Source: Capsicum annuum
Taxonomy: Eukaryota; Streptophyta; Magnoliopsida; Solanales; Solanaceae
Direction of reading: 5' to 3'
Assembly (NCBI RefSeq): GCF_002878395.1
Contig: NW_025857520.1
Span: 456,962 to 520,961, forward strand
Length of the DNA: 64,000 nt
Made by a program: the position numbers and the translations under genes. The notes under the pieces were generated by a model. It ran no database searches, was not told the DNA's origin, and saw nothing but the letters and a program-made list of their open reading frames with translations. Position 1 is the first letter of the stretch. The number at the start of each line of letters is the position of its first letter. Shown here one piece after another: positions 50,031 to 61,890 of this stretch.

Positions 50031-52212
50031 TGACACGACCAGAACTAAGGCCTGATTGTGTCAGGTATCTCAAGTCCCATGTGGACCGGAGATCACCCCC
50101 TGCACCTAACCAACTCAAACACAAAACACTCTAAAGTCGGATGAATTTCAAATATATAACAAGATAGTGTGCAATAGCTTAAGAAAGTATTAATATATGT
50201 CTATATCCAACCACTGATGATCGATCAAATGACTGACCGACACCGCCCAATAACCACAGTATTCCAAACAAAGCCTTCTAAATAATGATCCAAAACTGAA
50301 TATCAGTAAGTTACTGGTACATGCCCCCGATAATAGCCAAAAATAAGTCTTAAGATATAAGAGGAAAAAAAATAAAATATAGACTTCCGATGAATGAAAG
50401 ATCACCACTTTAATGTCAACTCACAAGGTATTCTTGAATCTTAATTACTGAGTAGGGGAAGTATAAGTGTGACCGATTCCTACATCGTATGGGGATACAA
50501 CATTCAAAGATAATTAGTAGGGTGAATGCTAGCATGTAACTCAGGGATAAGGATAACATAATGACATGATCAATAGTTTAACATCATTCAAACCAATGCA
50601 CATAATAGATGCATATACATATATATAAATGTATCACATTTCGGGATAGGAAACAAGGCTTAACATGTCTTTTCTAAACTTTAGACTAGATTTTGTAGCT
50701 CAACCATCATATAATAGTATCCACGGGCCATATGGACCCCATCTCTCACCCCTTGGTTGGGCCCCAGTGCATGTAGCCGCACGAATCGGATAACAATCTC
50801 ATATATATGTACACAGGGGGCTCCAACCTCCCAATATATTCTAAGGTAACTTAGGTACCCGATCATATAATGATTTACGAGGGAGTCAAACCTCCTTAAC
50901 ATGAAATAATAATAGTAGGGGGTACTCGACCCTCCCTGGTTACTTTGATCCCCACGTTAGCAAATGCAATTTCTAGTGTCTGTCATCTGGATCTTCACTT
51001 TCATGACTCACCTACACAACTCTATGTATAGCCTAGTTAAAACATTTATTACACAATCCCATTCATGAATCACGTTTCACATTAAGGTATACATTATTGG
51101 TATCGTCATACCGACTACACTTGCAAGGTACCAAAAACATACCATGACAATTTCCATTATTTCGGAGAAAAAAACTCCCTTTGTTCATTAATACAAGGTG
51201 GGGGACACTGACTCTCTTTATTTATTAAATCATACCATTGTGTTTCAAATACCTCTTTATATCATACAATAATTCAAGACTAGTTTAATTTATAAATTCC
51301 CACCTTGCTCATAACTCAAAACCAATTTCACATTATGGGTTGGGATCATAACCACCTAAAAGTCACAAGTTTGGGAAAATCATAATTCCCTAGTTCATTT
51401 ACCATAACCATGCACCCACAAGTTCAAAATCATATTTAAAGCCTGAATAATCACAATTAAATCATGGGAAATCATTGTTTAACAATAAGCATTCATAACC
51501 CACAACCCTTATTTTCGAAAGCAAAATAATTCCATGTGAATAACACTTTAATACATATGCATTTTAATAAATTAACAATGAGAGAAGAGTCACATGCCTG
51601 AAATAGTAAGATGTACAAAGAGAAATCACCCTTGAAAGCCCTAATTAATCAACCTCTTGAAAACCCTAAGTGTTCTTGACCTTGAGGAATTTGAGACTAT
51701 TGGGAAGTTGCTTTGATGTATTTTTGAGTGTTAATAACACCCTAAAAAGGTTATAAGATGTAGGTTTCAAGTTGGGTGAAAGGGGAAATATCTATAATGC
51801 CTTTAACTTAAAAGCTAAAAAAGGGTCGTATTTGACTATGAGTCAACCATCGACTCGTAACCACTCCTTATGGCTAGTCACCACAAGTTGTAACTAGGGC
51901 AGAACCACCAAAGAACCCTATACTGTTGAAATTACGACTCATTGGAACCACTCATAATGGGACCCTACGACTCGTAGGTCCAATTCGTAATCAACACCAA
52001 ACCCATTTAGGCTATACACTGGACACGCTACATTTTACCCCTATGAATTGCAACAAATCCCGACAGATCATAGTGATCCACTTGTGCTCGGAGCATAATC
52101 ATGCCATAAACTTACATGATTTGGTTATGACTTATCCCAATGACTCGTCAGGACACCCTACAACTCATAAGGTTAGTCGTAAGTTGTAAGGAACAATATC
52201 TGGGGTGTTTTA
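50031..52212 (-). repeat. Solo LTR inserted in the LINE, 2.18 kb
   Basis: Minus strand starts TAAAACACCCCAG (usual TGTAACACCCC, decayed) and ends GGTCGTGTCA. It is flanked by tttc on both sides (50027-50030 and 52213-52216), and the LINE frame V-W-K-L-R joins across it. No PBS, gag or pol accompanies it, so it is a solo LTR left by LTR-LTR recombination. 51820-52190 holds CpG words such as cctacgactcgtagg (51964-51978). Its middle resembles the LTR fragment at 62300-63050. Confidence 0.75.
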
Positions 52213-53460
52213 TTTCCAAACATATTTAGCTATTGTTTCCTCGTCCATACTATGCAGCCTATAATCCGTAATCCACCCTCTTATTTGTTTCTACATATGA
52301 TATCTCATGCTATAAGATGAACTCTGTTAGTATGAACCCCTCCACTATAAAGGAATTTTTTTCAAAAAGTAATTATCTTCTTCACACACCCTTAGGTAGT
52401 ACAAAAATGATAGACCAATACATATGCAAATACATTAGTATTGAATAAATCAGTTGTGTCCTTCCAGTATATGACAAATTCCTACTCTTCTATTTCTGTG
52501 TTCTACAAACCTGTCTTTCCAATAGCATCTCGTAATCCATGGTTGAGAGGTTTCTTGATGATATTTGAATCCCAAGATACTTGAAAATATGTTTGCCAAG
52601 GCTATATCCAGTTATCTCACACACATCCTACAGCACACATGGATTCATATTTTTTGAAAATATGCAAGACTTTCCTGTATTAGTTGTCAATCTTGAGGCT
52701 ACTGAAAAGGTACTCAAACCCCTCAACATGAGAACAATTGGAACTAATTCCCCTTTACATACCACAAATATATCATCTACAAAACATAAGTAATTCAGTT
52801 TCAGCTATTTGCACTTAGTAAGAGATGTAAACTCGTCTATTATAGCCACTTAATCCATTACCCTAGAGAAGTACTCTATGTATACTATAAATAATAATAG
52901 GGAGATGGAGTCACCTTGTCTGAGCCCTCTCTGTAAATCCATCGTGTGCTAGGAAGTAGTGATATGTTCCATGACCAGCATAATGAAACCATAATTAAAG
53001 TTTAACCAATAAAGCATTTCCTCCACAAATTGCCCTTCTATAGTATCATATGTTTCTCTTAGATGAACTTTAATTAAGTAGCTCTTTGTAGTGTCCTTTA
53101 TATTGTATAACTTGACCAAGACCTATCATATCATGATATTTTGTACTGTGAATCTTCCAGCCACAAATGCACTCTGAGTACTAGATACTATCCCAGGCAA
53201 TACTTTCTGAAGTCTCTTGCACAACACCTTGGATATTATTTTGTATAAGGTGTTACAATAGGATATTGGTTTGAAATCCACCACTAAATCTACATGAGTA
53301 AACTCTTGGGATTAAGAGTGTAAACTGTGTCATTTGCCCTCTTAAATATCTAAATAACATGAAAAAATAATGACACTCCAATTGTAATATTATCTCCCAC
53401 TATATCCCGATAATCCATAAAGAATTTATTGCCATATTTATCAGGACCTAGAGCTTATTC
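52213..53460 (-). pseudogene. LINE reverse transcriptase
   Basis: The minus frames give GPDKYGNKFFMDYRDIVGD, then NTLYKIISKVLCKRLQKVLP, STQSAFVAGRFTVQNIM, LRQGDSISLLLFIVYIEYF and the catalytic box YLCFVDDIFVVCKGE with both Asp. The thumb and beyond run to 52213. Frameshifts and a stop every 30-60 residues. Better preserved in its catalytic box than the LINE at 1-2342. Confidence 0.82.
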
Positions 53461-53808
53461 TCTATCAATTAACCATAGTGCTTCCTTTATTTCTACTATA
53501 GTACAACCATTCTCAAGTATATGCCTTTCCTCTATGGAAACTCTTGGACCTCTTCTTACTATGGTATGATGTGCATAGATCCTTCCAATAGACATACTAG
53601 TTCTCAGCAGTTCACTATAATAGTCTAGGAAAGCTGAGCTAATCCCTTTCATGACCTTTTGCATACATCCCTTCCTGTCCTTAACACCAAATATATTATT
53701 CTTGTTTCTTCTACCGTTAATAGCATTATGGAAGAAAGAAGTATTTTGATCACCCTCTTTATGATTTCTATTGCAAAAACTAGTTTTGAGCCTTCTACAG
53801 TAGGCCAA
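53455..53808 (-). pseudogene. LINE ORF2 endonuclease-RT linker
   Basis: 117 open residues including NHKEGDQNTSFFHNAINGRR (usual KEGDxNTKFFH), GVKDRKGCM and SAFLDYYSELL, a segment conserved in plant L1-type ORF2 just before RT. It continues into the RT at 53460 in the same or a nearby frame. Confidence 0.85.
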
Positions 53809-54098
53809 GTTTTCTTGATAATCTCATTTCTTCCTTAATTAAGGTTTCACATGGCCCCTGTTAGATCCTCTCTTAACACTTTAGTAGCTCAAATTTTTCA
53901 TACTCAACCTTCTATTCCACATCACTAAACTTGTCCTTGTTTAATTTCCTAAGAACTTACTTAAGTTTGTGTTGCTTTCCCACCACAAACAATATCTTTC
54001 TCCCCTTAGTTTATCCCCTCAGCTATGCTCAACCCTTTCTTTGAAATCAAAAGCAAGCCCCACATATTAAAGTACCTAAACTATAATTTTGTGACACC

Positions 54099-54558
54099 TT
54101 ACCCTTGTTCACATTGTATAATAAAAGAATAGTGATCATATAATTCTTCTAGCATAAATCGAGCTTCTGAGGAAAGTAATTCAGTTACCCACTTTGCATT
54201 TACTAACACTCTATCAATCTTATTATATACCCTATGCTCTACCTTTTTCTTATTATTCCAAGTAAAGAAGGCACCAAATGATTCCAAGTCTTCTATCCCA
54301 CAAACATATACACAAAGCCTAAAATCCCTTATTTCATCCACTGTCAAAAGTCTTCCCAATACTTTACCACTAGTTAGGATGCAATTAAAGTCCCCTAGCA
54401 AAATCCAGGGTCCCTTCACTTCGTCCTGAATCCATTTTATGTCCTTCATAACTCTCTTCTCTGATCGGGTTCATTAAAAGTATATACAAGGTTCTTAGAT
54501 AACACATCCATTGTGTTCTTTACTTGCACAATACTATGGATTACCTAGGTAGTAACCT
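54099..54558 (-). pseudogene. LINE apurinic-type endonuclease, C-terminal half
   Basis: 54449-54099 is open for 116 residues: GPWILLGDFNCILTSG (Asp and Asn of the EN metal site), then DFRLCVYVCGIEDLESFGAF, FTWNNKKK and KIDRVLVNAKWV. This matches the exonuclease-endonuclease-phosphatase fold of LINE ORF2. Upstream sequence to 54558 is in broken frames. The N-terminal half is missing because the Tekay-like LTR abuts here. Confidence 0.85.
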
Positions 54559-57313
54559 AGTTATGACCTAATAAATCAGGTCATGGTAGAACCTACTTAA
54601 ACTCACTAGTAGGTAAGTCAAACTATAGCCCAAAAAAATAAGTAATAGACTAGTTGGTATAAGGTATAATGACTATAGAAATTAAGTATATAAATATATT
54701 ATAGATAATAAAATATAAGTACGATGGCTTACATGTAGATAAGATAGAGAAAATGGTAAAAAAGTATCCTCAACCCAGTAAGGTCAGTACAAGAGCCATT
54801 AATTAGAAGAAAAGAAGTATTACTAGTATTAATAGACAAATAGTCTCCAAAGAAATGAATATCCAAAGGTAGCAGAAGGAGAGAGAATTAGCTCCAACTT
54901 CGAAAGCTCACCCTATCTTAGAACCCTAGAATATGCTACATAAACCATCAATGGAGACAGCTTGTACTCGGATATGCATAAAAAAATGCAAAAGTGTAGT
55001 ATAAGTAACAAAATATCAGGTATTCAATAGGCATTATTGGTCGATTAAGCTAATCATAATAAAAGCATAATAAGATGCAAGAATGTAAACTAAAATCGGG
55101 GATGAAAGGAAAAATCTAAAATAATGATTTGGCTAACAGATAATAAATAAGAAGGTATATAATATTAAAAAGAATACAAGCTAATTGCAGTCTAACTAGG
55201 CCCCAACTCATAAGGCATAAACAAAAAGGAAATAACTCAATGAGCCTCCATAAGCCTGATGGATGCAATTAAGAGGGAAATACCATCAATAATAGTTCCA
55301 AAGTCACCGACCATTGAAGTCATATCTCTGAATCCTTTTGTACCATAAACACCGACTCGAACTGAATCCTTAATATAATAAGTAAACTATAAATGTTGAA
55401 CTCAAATTGGACTCTAATATCATAAGTGAATAGTAAATATCAAACTCAAACTGGTCTTTAAATATCATAATTGAATAGTAAGTACCAAAATCAAATCGGT
55501 TTTTAAATATCATAAGTGAATAGCAATTGCCAGACTCAAAGCAGTCTTTAAGTATCACAAATGAATAGCAATTGCTGAACTCAGTCTTTAAAGTAAATAC
55601 AAGTCATCAAGTCTAGTCAAGTATCAGAAAGATGTCCAAATCATCCTAAGGTCCAAGAATATATGTGAAATGAGGAATGAAGGCCTCCTATATCTACAAC
55701 GAGCTAATTAATATATTTGACCTTAAATGGGGTCGATATGGCCTACTTCTAAACCCTGAAAGTACATACTAAAGGTGATTTCTACCCAAAAACTAGACTA
55801 AGGCTTCTAATTTCTTATAATATGTGTTAAATAAGTATAAATATGCTCTAAGGTAATAACTTAACTCAAGGGGAGGGGGAATGGTCAATTCTAGCAAAAA
55901 TGGCTCTCTAACTAGCTAAATATTTTAAATTTTACTAAAGATTCAATCAAGCCATAATTTTAACCCAAATCTAGCATAATACCATACTAATATCATAACT
56001 AAGCATAATATATGAGGAAGTAAGACTAACCTACCTGGACGCCGATGAATTCCCGAGAAAGGCTACTAAATTGGAGATTTTTCCTTTTGAGAAACCTCTG
56101 CAGGATGCCATGCTATCAAATTAATGATATATTCATTAATATGAGAATAATTTCATCTACGTTGCATAAAATGATTTGGATCCAAAATCGAGCTAAGAAT
56201 CTCATATGGATCCTGCTTGGAAAATCATGACTTTGGGTTTGCCAAAACATCCTACTAGGATCAAGGATCATTTACCCTAAAAATAGGTAAAATCATAGCA
56301 CAATTACACCCTCAAATCAGCCAAGAAAGGATTAGACATTTCAAGATTAAAGAAGAAAATTAATTAGGAAATTAAAGGAAACTTACAATAATCCTTGATG
56401 AGAAAATGTCCCACAAACTCTTCAACTCACCCTAAACACCCACCAATCAACCCTCTCACTCTCTTAGATCTCTAGGGAATTTAATGGAAGTTGGGACTTA
56501 TAGAAATATAAGAGAATCGGGTTGGACAACTATATATACTACAAGGGGTCCAATCGGGTTTGACAGCTATATATACTACAAGGGGTCCCTTTATCGCTTA
56601 CGTGGGGAGCCCATCACGAATGTGAGGCTTGACCTAATGTACTCCTTGTAAATGCGAAGATAGAAATGCGAATACGATGGAAAATAAACTTGGCCTTTGC
56701 TAACATGGCCAATGTAATTGAAATCACGATAACCAATAGCTTTAGACTTCGGAAATGCATCCAAGGCCATCACGAGCACGAAGTCTATTTTTGGCCTACA
56801 CCATCTGAACTTGGCATTTGCCAATGCCAAGTTTCTGATCAAACTCTCGCAATTCATTCAAAACCTCGTGAACAAAACTAAACTATGCGATCCTACCAAA
56901 TTTGACATTACAGATTCAATGGCTCCAATGAAATTTCCATCTAGAGTCATTTTGATGGAATGTTGGTCCTACACCTAATGTCCATTTTAAGAAGAATCCA
57001 CCAAATAACCCAAAATAAGTCTAAAAGCCTTAGAATCCAAACCAAAGGGCCTCCTAGACTAAAGTTGACATTCTGGATCTAATGAAATGGTTTGGATTGG
57101 AATACATGGTTGGTAACCTTAAGTTTAAGCCCTATACCCAATTTTGAACAACGAAAACTTTAAAATAGGAAATTGGCTCTAAAAAGTAAACGAACTTCTT
57201 AGTAACCAAAGTGTGAATTCCAGCAAGAGATAAATGACTTGGTACAGCTATGGGAAAGCTTAAAATAATGAAATAGCATGGAAATGCAAAAAATGTCCAG
57301 GAGGTTCATTACA
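54559..57313 (-). repeat. 3' LTR of Tekay-like element 2
   Basis: On minus it starts TGTAATGAACCTCC at 57313 and ends near ggtcataacta at 54559. Its end region (gtttgacttacctactagtgag on plus-complement, 54590-54640) and the block at 54720-54960 match the LTR of element 1 (2860-3220, 34300-34650), so the two are one family. About 2.75 kb. It contains a duplicated TATA block (56515-56588) and an upstream zone with inverted words. Confidence 0.8.
56515..56588 (-). promoter_or_regulatory. Duplicated TATA-box block in the LTR of element 2
   Basis: Two tandem copies of about 37 bp, each containing ctatatatactacaaggggtcc. On minus each reads ggaccccttgtagtatatatag, so the likely core promoter is doubled. 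Confidence 0.65.
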
Positions 57314-57330
57314 ATGTCCACTACTAAAAG
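57314..57330 (-). other. Polypurine-type tract, element 2
   Basis: Minus ccttttagtagtggaca precedes the LTR start, nearly as agtagtggata precedes the LTR of element 1. Confidence 0.55.
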
Positions 57331-58720
57331 GACTTTCATTCACAAAAGTAATGAATCAAGATGTACTTGAAGGCTCGAACAAGTGACTATATTGGGCCTG
57401 TATCTCACCCTTGATCTCCTAGGTAACCTCCTCAAGTGGATGGGTATCTATTGAACCTTAAACACTAGAATATCTCTATAGAGCGACCTTCAAACATCCC
57501 TGGACAATATGAGGAATGGCTAATCCACAAAGGTCAACCTCTCATCCAAGTGTACCGAGTCCCACCAAAGCACGTAAGACTAATTTAGGGTATAACACTG
57601 CAACATAAAGACATGGAAAACTAGGTAAATAGCTGCAAAGTTTAGAGGAAAGGACATCTTATAATCTACTTATCCAACTGTTTGAAGTATCTCAAATGAC
57701 CCAATGTTCCTATGTTAAGCCTTCCTCTCCTACCGAACCTCATCACGCTCTTCATGAAGGATACTTAAAATCCTATCATGAACTCCAAACCTAAAGGCAA
57801 AAATTCTAAAATCAACATAACCCTTTTGCTGACTTTGAGCTGCCCTCAACCTTTCCTGAATCACCTAGACTTTATCTAATGACTCATAATGTAAGTCTAT
57901 ACCCGAGGCCTAACATCGGAAGTCTCAAACCAACCTATCAACTATTGACAATGTATACCATATAATACTTTAAACGGTGTTATCCAATACTCAAATGGTA
58001 GCTATTATTATAGGAAAAATCCACCAGGGCTAAGTGTTACTCCTATTAACCTATAAATTCCAAAACACATTCACGGATCATGGTCTAAAGAACTTGAATA
58101 GTATTCACTGACTTCCCATCGATTTGAGATTGAAAAGTGGTGTTGAGGTCAACTTAAGTACCCAACTCTTCCTGAAAAGTCCTTAAAATACTAGATGTGA
58201 AAACCAAGCCTCTGTCAGAAATAATAGATATGGGTACTCCATACAGGCGAACTATCTCACAACATAGATACGAGCGAACCTCTCAACATTCAAAAACATT
58301 TGAATATGGAGAAAATGAGTTGATTTGGTCAACCAATTTACAATGACCCAAATTTTATCAAATCCACAGGAAGTGAAGGGAAACCCACTAACAAAGTCCA
58401 TGGTGATCTGTTTCTGCTTCTACTCAGGAACAGGTAATCCTTCAATTAGGCCACTGAGCCTCTAATGGTTGGACCTTACCTACTCACAACATAGGCAACA
58501 AGCTACAAAATTTGCTATATCTTTCTTCATGCCACTCCACCAATAATGTTTCCTCAGATCTCTGTATATCTTGATTGTACAAGGGCGAATATACTATCTA
58601 GAGTTATGGCCTTCTCATAATATCTACTAAATCAAGTGCCCAACCTTTAAAACACAAATGTGAAAATAATATATCAAAGTATCCTATGAATCTAAGGTAT
58701 CCCTCCATGACTCACCCTTA
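57331..58720 (-). pseudogene. pol: Integrase with chromodomain, element 2
   Basis: The minus frames give an HHCC-like part (HYWWSGMKKDIANFVACCLC at about 58500-58560), then PVPE and ITMDFVSGFPFTSCGFDKIW, VNWLTKSTHFLHIQM (first DDE Asp in MDF). The core continues in broken frames. C-terminal blocks SFEILQTVG and DERLTFVD are followed by a chromodomain-like end with FEPSSTS-stop. Unlike element 1, the zinc-binding part is retained. Stops and shifts are frequent. Confidence 0.78.
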
Positions 58721-58879
58721 AAAACCATATAACAAATGCCACAAATTCTACTCTCCTCAAACTGGAAACTCCAAATTTGATTAAATTAGGTAGACCTAGA
58801 AACAACACTAGAAAGGATCCTCTTGGATCTAAAAATATGAAGTCACATTTTCAAGTTGGCTCTAAAAAATTAAAATAGA

Positions 58880-59057
58880 AGCCAAGATACATATGCGCAC
58901 CGCCTTTCATCTCAAGGCATCAGCTACTATATTCACTTTGCTTGGATGGTATAGAATAGAGATTATAGTCCTTCAGTAACTCTATCCATCTGTGCTATTT
59001 CGAATTAAGCTCCCTCAAAGTCATAAGGTGTTGAAGACCATGATGATCTGAGTAGAT
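58880..59057 (-). pseudogene. pol: RNase H C-terminus, element 2
   Basis: Reads SDHHGLQHLMTLRELN and HRWIELLKDYNL on minus, the last RNase H blocks. It is cut at 59057 by the TG of the next element. The N-terminal RNase H, RT and protease of this element are not found further right. Confidence 0.8.
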
Positions 59058-59235
59058 TGATGAGTGGTAAGTTTGCCACTTATTTGTATTTAATATTTGA
59101 GCATATTTGAATGTAATAGTAAGACATATTTGTGGATACATGTACTAATTCCCATATTTTGCAGGTATACAAATGTTGAGATGAAAAGAGGGAAAATAAG
59201 CTGAAAGATAATAAAAATAGGAAGAGAAGTGCAAA
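59058..59235 (+). repeat. Truncated 5' LTR of the Athila/Tat-like derivative
   Basis: Aligns with 60447-60630, including gaatgtaa, gacatat, tattttgca and aaaataagctgaaaga. The remaining LTR and the PBS are missing. Confidence 0.7.
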
Positions 59236-59266
59236 AGCTAGAAAACCAGCGCAGACTGGACAATAG

Positions 59267-59830
59267 TTGGTGATTTCCCAACAATCCAAACCAAACATGA
59301 GTGAAGATGCCAAAGTCAAGGAAATGGTGCTAGAGTCAAAAGAAGAAACCAAACCTATCTCTTATGACGACTCTAACCCATTTTGGTGCAAAGATGTTAA
59401 TGAGGATACAACTTCTAAATTAAGGGTTAAACCTCATTCAAACTATTTCTCAACATTGTACTTAAAGGATGTGATGAAAGTTCATCCACCTAAGTAAATA
59501 GAGGATCATAAGGAGAAGGAGTACAACCCCTACGTTTTGGAGTTTGATATTCTAAAATAGCATATAGGAGCCCCACACTTGAAGGCCAAGGAGCGAAAAT
59601 TCCGAAGTTCAACTAGTGGCCTATTCCCACCTTTACCTAAGGAGCCAAATCAAAAATTTGATATGTAGTTGGGTAAAAGGTTAAAGTTTTTAAAATTGTA
59701 TGATCGAACATATTTTGTCATGCCCTTGTATTTGACCAACGCACCTCAAAGATGTAATGATCAAAAATTGGGTAGAAAATTCAAGTCCTCTAAGTGGAGA
59801 CGTAAATAAGGATAAAAAAAGTGTTGGACC
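59267..59830 (+). pseudogene. Unrecognised ORF remnant in the derivative
   Basis: First 76 residues open (59267-59497): lysine/glutamate-rich, with EDAKVKEMVLESKEETKPIS, NPFWCKDVNEDTTSKLRVKP and YLKDVMKVHPPK. The frame then continues past stops (YNPYVLEFDIL, PHLKAKERKFRSSTSGLFPP) to about 59800. I recognise no domain, transmembrane segment or zinc finger. It may be the end of a gag or of an extra ORF of a larger element from which pol was lost. Confidence 0.45.
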
Positions 59831-60446
59831 ACGATGATAAATTAAGCACTTGATGGGAGTCAGCCCATTGTTTTCATATTTGTATTTATATGAAAAAAAA
59901 AGCCTTGAACCTACATTATAAGCTCAAAAAATCCCTTTGAGATCTCCAACAAAGTGCATTTATTATAGTGGCAATTAAAAATAGGGGTAAGTCAATGGCA
60001 TGGTACTTGTTAACATTAAGAGTTCTTGAGAGAGAGAGTTTTGTACTTAAATTCCTTGTGGCATATTTGATAACTTGGTGTGTATAGTTTCCTTTCTTGT
60101 GAGGACTCATGTAAACAAGTTGAGGTGGGTGATTTTGTCATCTTTTGAGAAAAGAGTAAAAAAGGAGTATAGTTTGGTTGAGGCCAAAAAGTGAGTCACT
60201 TCTCGAGTATAGTTTGTTGTTTCATTGTTGCTCTTTGAAGACTTTTCTATCCTTAGATTATTGTTTTTTATGTTGAGGGGTTAAGTGAATATAGCTTGGC
60301 CCATGTGCAAAGAGCTACTTGTGATAATGACTAAGCTTAAGGTAAATTTAATCATTGGGTCATCTTATTTGTGCATAAATGTGCATTGTCTCATGGTAAG
60401 AGGTAGTGTTACTTGATGGAAAACAAAGTTTTAAGTTGTAGGTGAT

Positions 60447-61890
60447 GATGAGTATTATGTTTGCCACTCATTTGCATTCAACATTTGTTCATACTACTAT
60501 GATTTGAATGTAACATTGAGACATATAAGTGGATAAATGCACTAATTCTAATATTTTGCAAGTATAAAAATGTTGAGAAGAAAAGAGGCAAAATAAGCTG
60601 AAAGAGGATCAAAATGGGAAGAGAAGAATTGGCCACTGCGATCACGGTAAGTCAAAAAGTCAATAGGCTGCAATCACTTAAAGAATTTAGCAATTACATA
60701 GTCGCAATCATGGCAGATCCACATGCGATTGCGGGATATAAAGATTTTCAGCCAGGGATAAAATTGTAAAAGCATATAGCCGATCACAAATTCTCATAAA
60801 AAGATCTCAAAATTCGCATTCTTGGAATTTATTCCGCAACCCTACCTCCCATCCTTAGTTTAGGGTTTTTGTAATTTCTTGGAGCTTAGAGCTAAATTTG
60901 TACTAGTTGTGAGCTATGAAGACATTAGAGTGACCTCCAAGTAGAGAATGGGAAAATCCCATTAGGGATTCATTCAAACTTAAAGTGTGGTTTTCTATTT
61001 ACTTTTGATGAATCAATTTAATGGAGATTTTGGTTATTCTTTTTTATTATTATCACGAGTACCTAGTTCTTCCTCTTGGGATTATGTTAGAATAAGCTGT
61101 AAATTGTGTGGTCTATGATTCATATGTTCTTATGTTTGTTTTTTGGTGATGGGTTATTCTATTGCTTAACTAAATTTGTTGGGATTTGTGGGTGAAATAT
61201 CCAAATACCCAAATAGGTTTGATTGATGAAAATCTCAAGCTCTTGAAAGCCTAAACCATCCTTAAAAGAGGGGTTTGGGTAAACTTGAGAAACCCACATC
61301 ATCCTTGAAAGAAGGATGTAGGAAACAAGGAAATAGTAGCCAATTATGAGTATAGTTTGCTAATTTTCACTATCTTAGAAATAATGGTGATTATGAGGTT
61401 GACTATAGCATGGGTATCATCCTAGAAATAGGGATACCCAATTAAGGTGTTGGGTATTTTTAATTGTTGCACTCGTTAGGTACTCAAAAGGGTCAATGGG
61501 TGACATATTTAAGGATTTGTTGAAGAACTAGCCTCAAGGACTTCAAACCTAGCCTACCATATCATCAATGAATAGAATTTGCACCAATTCATCACATACC
61601 CATGCATAACTTACCCTTAGGATAGTATATCCAAAGATTTATGCCTATTTAATTACACCCTAATTATTCTTAGTCTTGAATTAGTCCCTTAGAAGACCAA
61701 GATTTACTCTCACATTAGAAAAAGTTGAAAACCCCCAAACCATCTTGAACCATAGGTTTGAACTTAGAAAGTAACTTTTATTTCCAACATACTTAATCTC
61801 CACTCATATTGTTCCTTGTGGATTCGACCCCAGTTCTTAGTTGGTAAATATATTGACAACGACTGTCTTTGACTTAAATTTACATGTAAG
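60447..61890 (+). repeat. 3' LTR of the Athila/Tat-like derivative
   Basis: Begins TGATGAGTATTATG after the purine-containing gttgtaggtga. 60630-60740 holds words such as tgcgatcacgg and atgcgattgcggg directly before a TATA-like gatataaag at 60735. The end near ttgagca (about 61890) is approximate. Confidence 0.65.

Larger units (their letters stand above)
49158..54558 (-). mobile_element. LINE (L1-type), interrupted by a solo LTR and cut at its 5' side
   Basis: Minus-strand order: endonuclease (54558-54099), linker (53808-53455), RT (53460-52213), a 2.18 kb LTR insertion (50031-52212), and the remaining C-terminus with zf-RVT (50030-49370). The 3' end is probably near 49158, where an A-rich caaaaaggaaaag occurs on minus, though the tail is poor. 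The endonuclease is cut at 54558 by the LTR of Tekay-like element 2, which presumably inserted into it; the LINE start would then lie beyond the window. Confidence 0.8.
59058..61890 (+). mobile_element. Plus-strand Athila/Tat-like derivative with truncated 5' LTR
   Basis: 59058-59235 and 60447 onward are direct repeats starting TGATGAGTRKTA. The second copy continues about 1.44 kb as an LTR with a U5-like end (gtggattcgaccccag near 61830); the first stops after about 180 bp. Between them lie 59236-60446 of internal sequence with an unrecognised ORF remnant and a tail containing gatgggagtcagcccat (about 59853-59869), a phrase like the 3' tails of Athila/Tat elements. No PBS is found. It sits inside RNase H of element 2. 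Confidence 0.6.
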
